From assembly GCA_016927835.1 (NCBI GenBank), contig JAFGMA010000399.1, positions 62,001-126,000 of the forward strand: a stretch of DNA of 64,000 bases, written 5' to 3'. The translations under genes were made by a program, and so were the position numbers. Origin of the DNA: Candidatus Zhuqueibacterota bacterium (GTDB lineage Bacteria; Zhuqueibacterota; Zhuqueibacteria; Thermofontimicrobiales; Sulfurfontimicrobiaceae). Under the pieces are notes generated by a model, which saw only the letters and a list, made by a program, of their open reading frames with translations, was not told the origin of the DNA and made no database searches. Shown here piece after piece: positions 61,953 through 64,000 of this stretch (its first letter is position 1; each line of letters starts with the position of its first letter).

Positions 61953-63152
61953 CTATTCTTTCTGTTTTCGCATAATCAAATACGCTGCTGAGCCCCAACC
62001 GAGCACAGCGGCAGTTGCAGCCATAACGCGCCATTGTTTTGGATTGGGTATCACCTTAATAATATTCGGACGCTTTGGCAAGCCTGAATACCCAACACCA
62101 GAAACCGCTTCGTCAACTGCGACACAACAATACTCTACTCCGGGCGGTTTAACATAGGAGCCCGGAATAACTCCGGTATACTTTCTCCCGCTGAATGTGC
62201 GCATACTGCGTACACGCCAATTCTCGTCTCCCAACGTTCTGTACAATATCGAAACAATCCTGATTTCTCTATCTTCCCAGACTTCAACATCAATGGTGAC
62301 ATCTGCGCCTTCTTCGGCTTTCCGAACCGGATTATGAATGACAATCGGGGGATTGGTATCGGTTCCCTGGTTTGCCGTATCGGCAGAGGCGTCCATGACT
62401 TCTGAAAATCTTTCATCTGGTCCGGGTTCTGGTTTGCCATCATGATCGCAGTATCCATCAGGATCTTCAATTCGCATATTATCCAAATCCAGTTCGTCAG
62501 GCACACCATCGGAATCACGGTCACCTCTGGTACTTGTTTTAAAATAGTAAGTTAAACCACCATAGAAATCTATCACCTGGTCATTTTCGTCCCCTGAATA
62601 TATTTGATCAAGTGCGTCGCTCAGGGAATAGCGGAAGGTTCCACCTACACTCAGCGTTAAATTCCTGTCTCGGTTCAGAACAAACTCCAAGCCGCCGCCG
62701 GTCTTCACGAAAGAGTCAACACCTTCCTGAAGTTTGCCGTCCTTTTGAATCGTTTTCCTGACGCCCGATTTATCGACTGTGGTAGCGTTCCAATAGACGC
62801 CGCCTCCGCCAATCTGCACATAAGGATTCACCTTGCTCAACGGCAGGAAATTGAACGTTAAATCTGCTTCGAAGGGCATAATTGATGTTTGAAATTTCTC
62901 GGTAGTTCTTTCTTTATCTTTCAAAGTAGCATAGCCAAATTCGCAGCCAAGAGATAAAAAGTCGATTGGATTAAATTTGACATGACCATAGAACAGCGGA
63001 CTCAGTTGAGGCTTGGGGATATCCGCCTCCAACTGGGTCAGTCCGACTCTCAAACCTACACCTAAGCTGCCTTTTTCACCACCTGCGTAGCCAGTTTGCA
63101 CAGTGAGCAGCAACCATGGTATTGCGATAGCAATGAGGATTGCGTTCTTCAA
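61953..63152 (-). CDS. Outer-membrane beta-barrel protein with calcium-binding-like repeat, Ig-like domain and C-terminal helix
   Basis: 399 aa. TTG start at 63152 supported by GGAGG 5 nt upstream; no nearby ATG. Signal peptide (~1-23), then ~175 residues of alternating strands (GVGLRVGLTQLE, PYVQIGGGGVYWN, GGTFRYSLSDALD, YGGLTYYFK) as in 8-stranded OmpW/OmpA-like barrels. DRDSDGVPDELDLDN resembles thrombospondin type 3 calcium-binding repeats. An Ig-like domain (~265-360) follows. The final hydrophobic segment (WRVMAATAAVLGWGSAAYLIM) with KKQ-type basic end is unexpected for an outer-membrane protein. Function unknown. Confidence 0.75.
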   Translation of the reverse strand: MKNAILIAIAIPWLLLTVQTGYAGGEKGSLGVGLRVGLTQLEADIPKPQLSPLFYGHVKFNPIDFLSLGCEFGYATLKDKERTTEKFQTSIMPFEADLTFNFLPLSKVNPYVQIGGGGVYWNATTVDKSGVRKTIQKDGKLQEGVDSFVKTGGGLEFVLNRDRNLTLSVGGTFRYSLSDALDQIYSGDENDQVIDFYGGLTYYFKTSTRGDRDSDGVPDELDLDNMRIEDPDGYCDHDGKPEPGPDERFSEVMDASADTANQGTDTNPPIVIHNPVRKAEEGADVTIDVEVWEDREIRIVSILYRTLGDENWRVRSMRTFSGRKYTGVIPGSYVKPPGVEYCCVAVDEAVSGVGYSGLPKRPNIIKVIPNPKQWRVMAATAAVLGWGSAAYLIMRKQKE

Positions 63153-63236
63153 TCAAGCCTCCGCTTATAAGTGAAAGACTTTCCAATATTTAATCAATGA
63201 AATTTAAATATCTTTTAGGTAAAAGTCAAGATTTTT

Positions 63237-64000
63237 TTATACTTTTTTGGATTTTTTAATCTTATTATTTTTAATCACTAAAAATGCTGCTCCGGCAATA
63301 ATCATTAGTAAACTGATGACCTGATTAATTGTTATTTTCACCCCCCCGATAATTGCAAAATAATTGTCTTGATAGCGAACAAACTCAACTAAAAATCGAC
63401 TTAATCCATAGAAAATTAAAAAGATAAAAAACAACATTCCATCAAACTTTTTATACTTTTCGGCGAATAATACAACGCCCAAAATCAGCAAGCCATAAAA
63501 CGCGGCATAAAGCTGTGTGGGATGAAGCGGGACATTCATAAACTCGTTTGCAACCGCGCAATACTCATTCGTGAAAGTCACTCCCCAGGGCAAATCGGTT
63601 TTCAATCCATAGCAGCAACCATTTAAAAAACAGCCGATCCGCGTCAGAAAAATGCCCAGAGCAAGCGACGGAATCATGACATCAGCGGTCAACAGGAATG
63701 ACATTTTCTTGCGGCGCATATAAAAATAGGCTGTAATTATTGCAAGCACGACGCCGCCGAGCATCGTTAAGCCGCCGATCCCAACTTGACCACCTTGAAA
63801 TGGGTTGAATGTGGCTGTCCAGCGTCCTTTGAATTCATCCAGATGATATATGACATACAGCAAACGAGAACCGACAATTGCTGCGATAATGATCCAGATC
63901 GATAAATCCATAATCTGGTTCGGATCGACACCTATTTTTTTCGCCCGACGCGTAGCGAGCCAGATGCCAATCATGAATGAAAGTGCCAACATGAAGCCGT
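63237..64000 (-). CDS. lgt: Prolipoprotein diacylglyceryl transferase (5' end beyond window)
   Basis: Track start at 63992 is internal: the frame continues to the window edge (GFMLALSFMIGIWLA corresponds to the region after the first Lgt helix). Visible part ~254 aa with six to seven hydrophobic segments. FLTRIGCFLNGCCYG is the Lgt signature region and HPTQLYAAFYG holds the conserved His. The enzyme adds diacylglycerol to the lipobox Cys of prolipoproteins in the inner membrane. It lies 84 bp before the barrel gene; the lipoprotein two genes further on would be a substrate. Confidence 0.93.
   Translation of the reverse strand, partial: GFMLALSFMIGIWLATRRAKKIGVDPNQIMDLSIWIIIAAIVGSRLLYVIYHLDEFKGRWTATFNPFQGGQVGIGGLTMLGGVVLAIITAYFYMRRKKMSFLLTADVMIPSLALGIFLTRIGCFLNGCCYGLKTDLPWGVTFTNEYCAVANEFMNVPLHPTQLYAAFYGLLILGVVLFAEKYKKFDGMLFFIFLIFYGLSRFLVEFVRYQDNYFAIIGGVKITINQVISLLMIIAGAAFLVIKNNKIKKSKKV

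Noticed and set aside
1-64000. CRISPR arrays, tRNA or rRNA genes, prophage or transposase genes
   Set aside because: No regularly spaced direct repeats, no cloverleaf or rRNA-like sequence, and no integrase or transposase frame was seen.

Overview
This 64 kb window comes from a Gram-negative (diderm) bacterium with moderate G+C. It carries Wza/Wzc-type capsule export, an outer-membrane barrel, a lipoprotein with a lipobox, and Lgt. The mix of secreted proteins with Ig-like, FN3 and LamG-like modules, TolB-like propellers and a very long glycan locus would fit an FCB-group or related candidate phylum (inference only; there is no rRNA or marker gene here). Every gene I can support is on the minus strand, so the map is read from right to left.

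Right end, 64000 to 58690: the 5'-truncated lgt, an outer-membrane barrel protein with a C-terminal membrane helix, a tetratricopeptide lipoprotein, galT, and a STAS-domain protein fused to an unrecognised basic C-terminal domain. Centre, 58170 to 12438: one very long polysaccharide locus of about 36 genes. It begins with export and initiation (wza, wzc, a UDP-glucuronate 4-epimerase-like gene, a WbaP-type phosphosugar transferase, ugd). A module follows with two asparagine-synthase-like amidotransferases, a radical SAM/SPASM enzyme, an SDR, an acyltransferase, a first Wzx flippase and a polysaccharide deacetylase. A third block is rich in glycosyltransferases (GT2, GT4, GT9), membrane GT39-type proteins, DUF2304, DUF2079, DUF4254 and UPF0104 proteins, methyltransferases, one Wzy/WaaL-like polymerase or ligase and a second Wzx. 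Left end, 11740 to 1: an island of secreted or membrane-anchored proteins (GHL15-like glycosidase, TolB-like propeller, membrane SGNH hydrolase, and a giant SGNH/LamG/Ig-like protein that runs off the window).

The genes suggest a Wzx/Wzy heteropolysaccharide. Ugd and the epimerase would supply UDP-GlcA and UDP-GalA, the asparagine-synthase-like enzymes could amidate uronic acids, and acyl, methyl and deacetyl decorations would follow. The left-hand secreted hydrolases may trim or bind the product. Two flippases, two amidotransferases and one polymerase suggest a locus built from two modules.

Most unusual observations: (i) a 97-bp palindromic, MITE-like repeat with two close copies and one longer diverged copy, one of which supplies a stop codon; (ii) an asparagine-synthase paralogue whose RBS-supported start leaves no Cys2 and whose glutaminase pocket is replaced; (iii) a GT2 enzyme with its DXD motif replaced, next to an intact paralogue; (iv) a carbohydrate-binding-like module nested inside an Ig-like repeat of the giant protein. 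No CRISPR array, tRNA, rRNA or transposase gene was seen.
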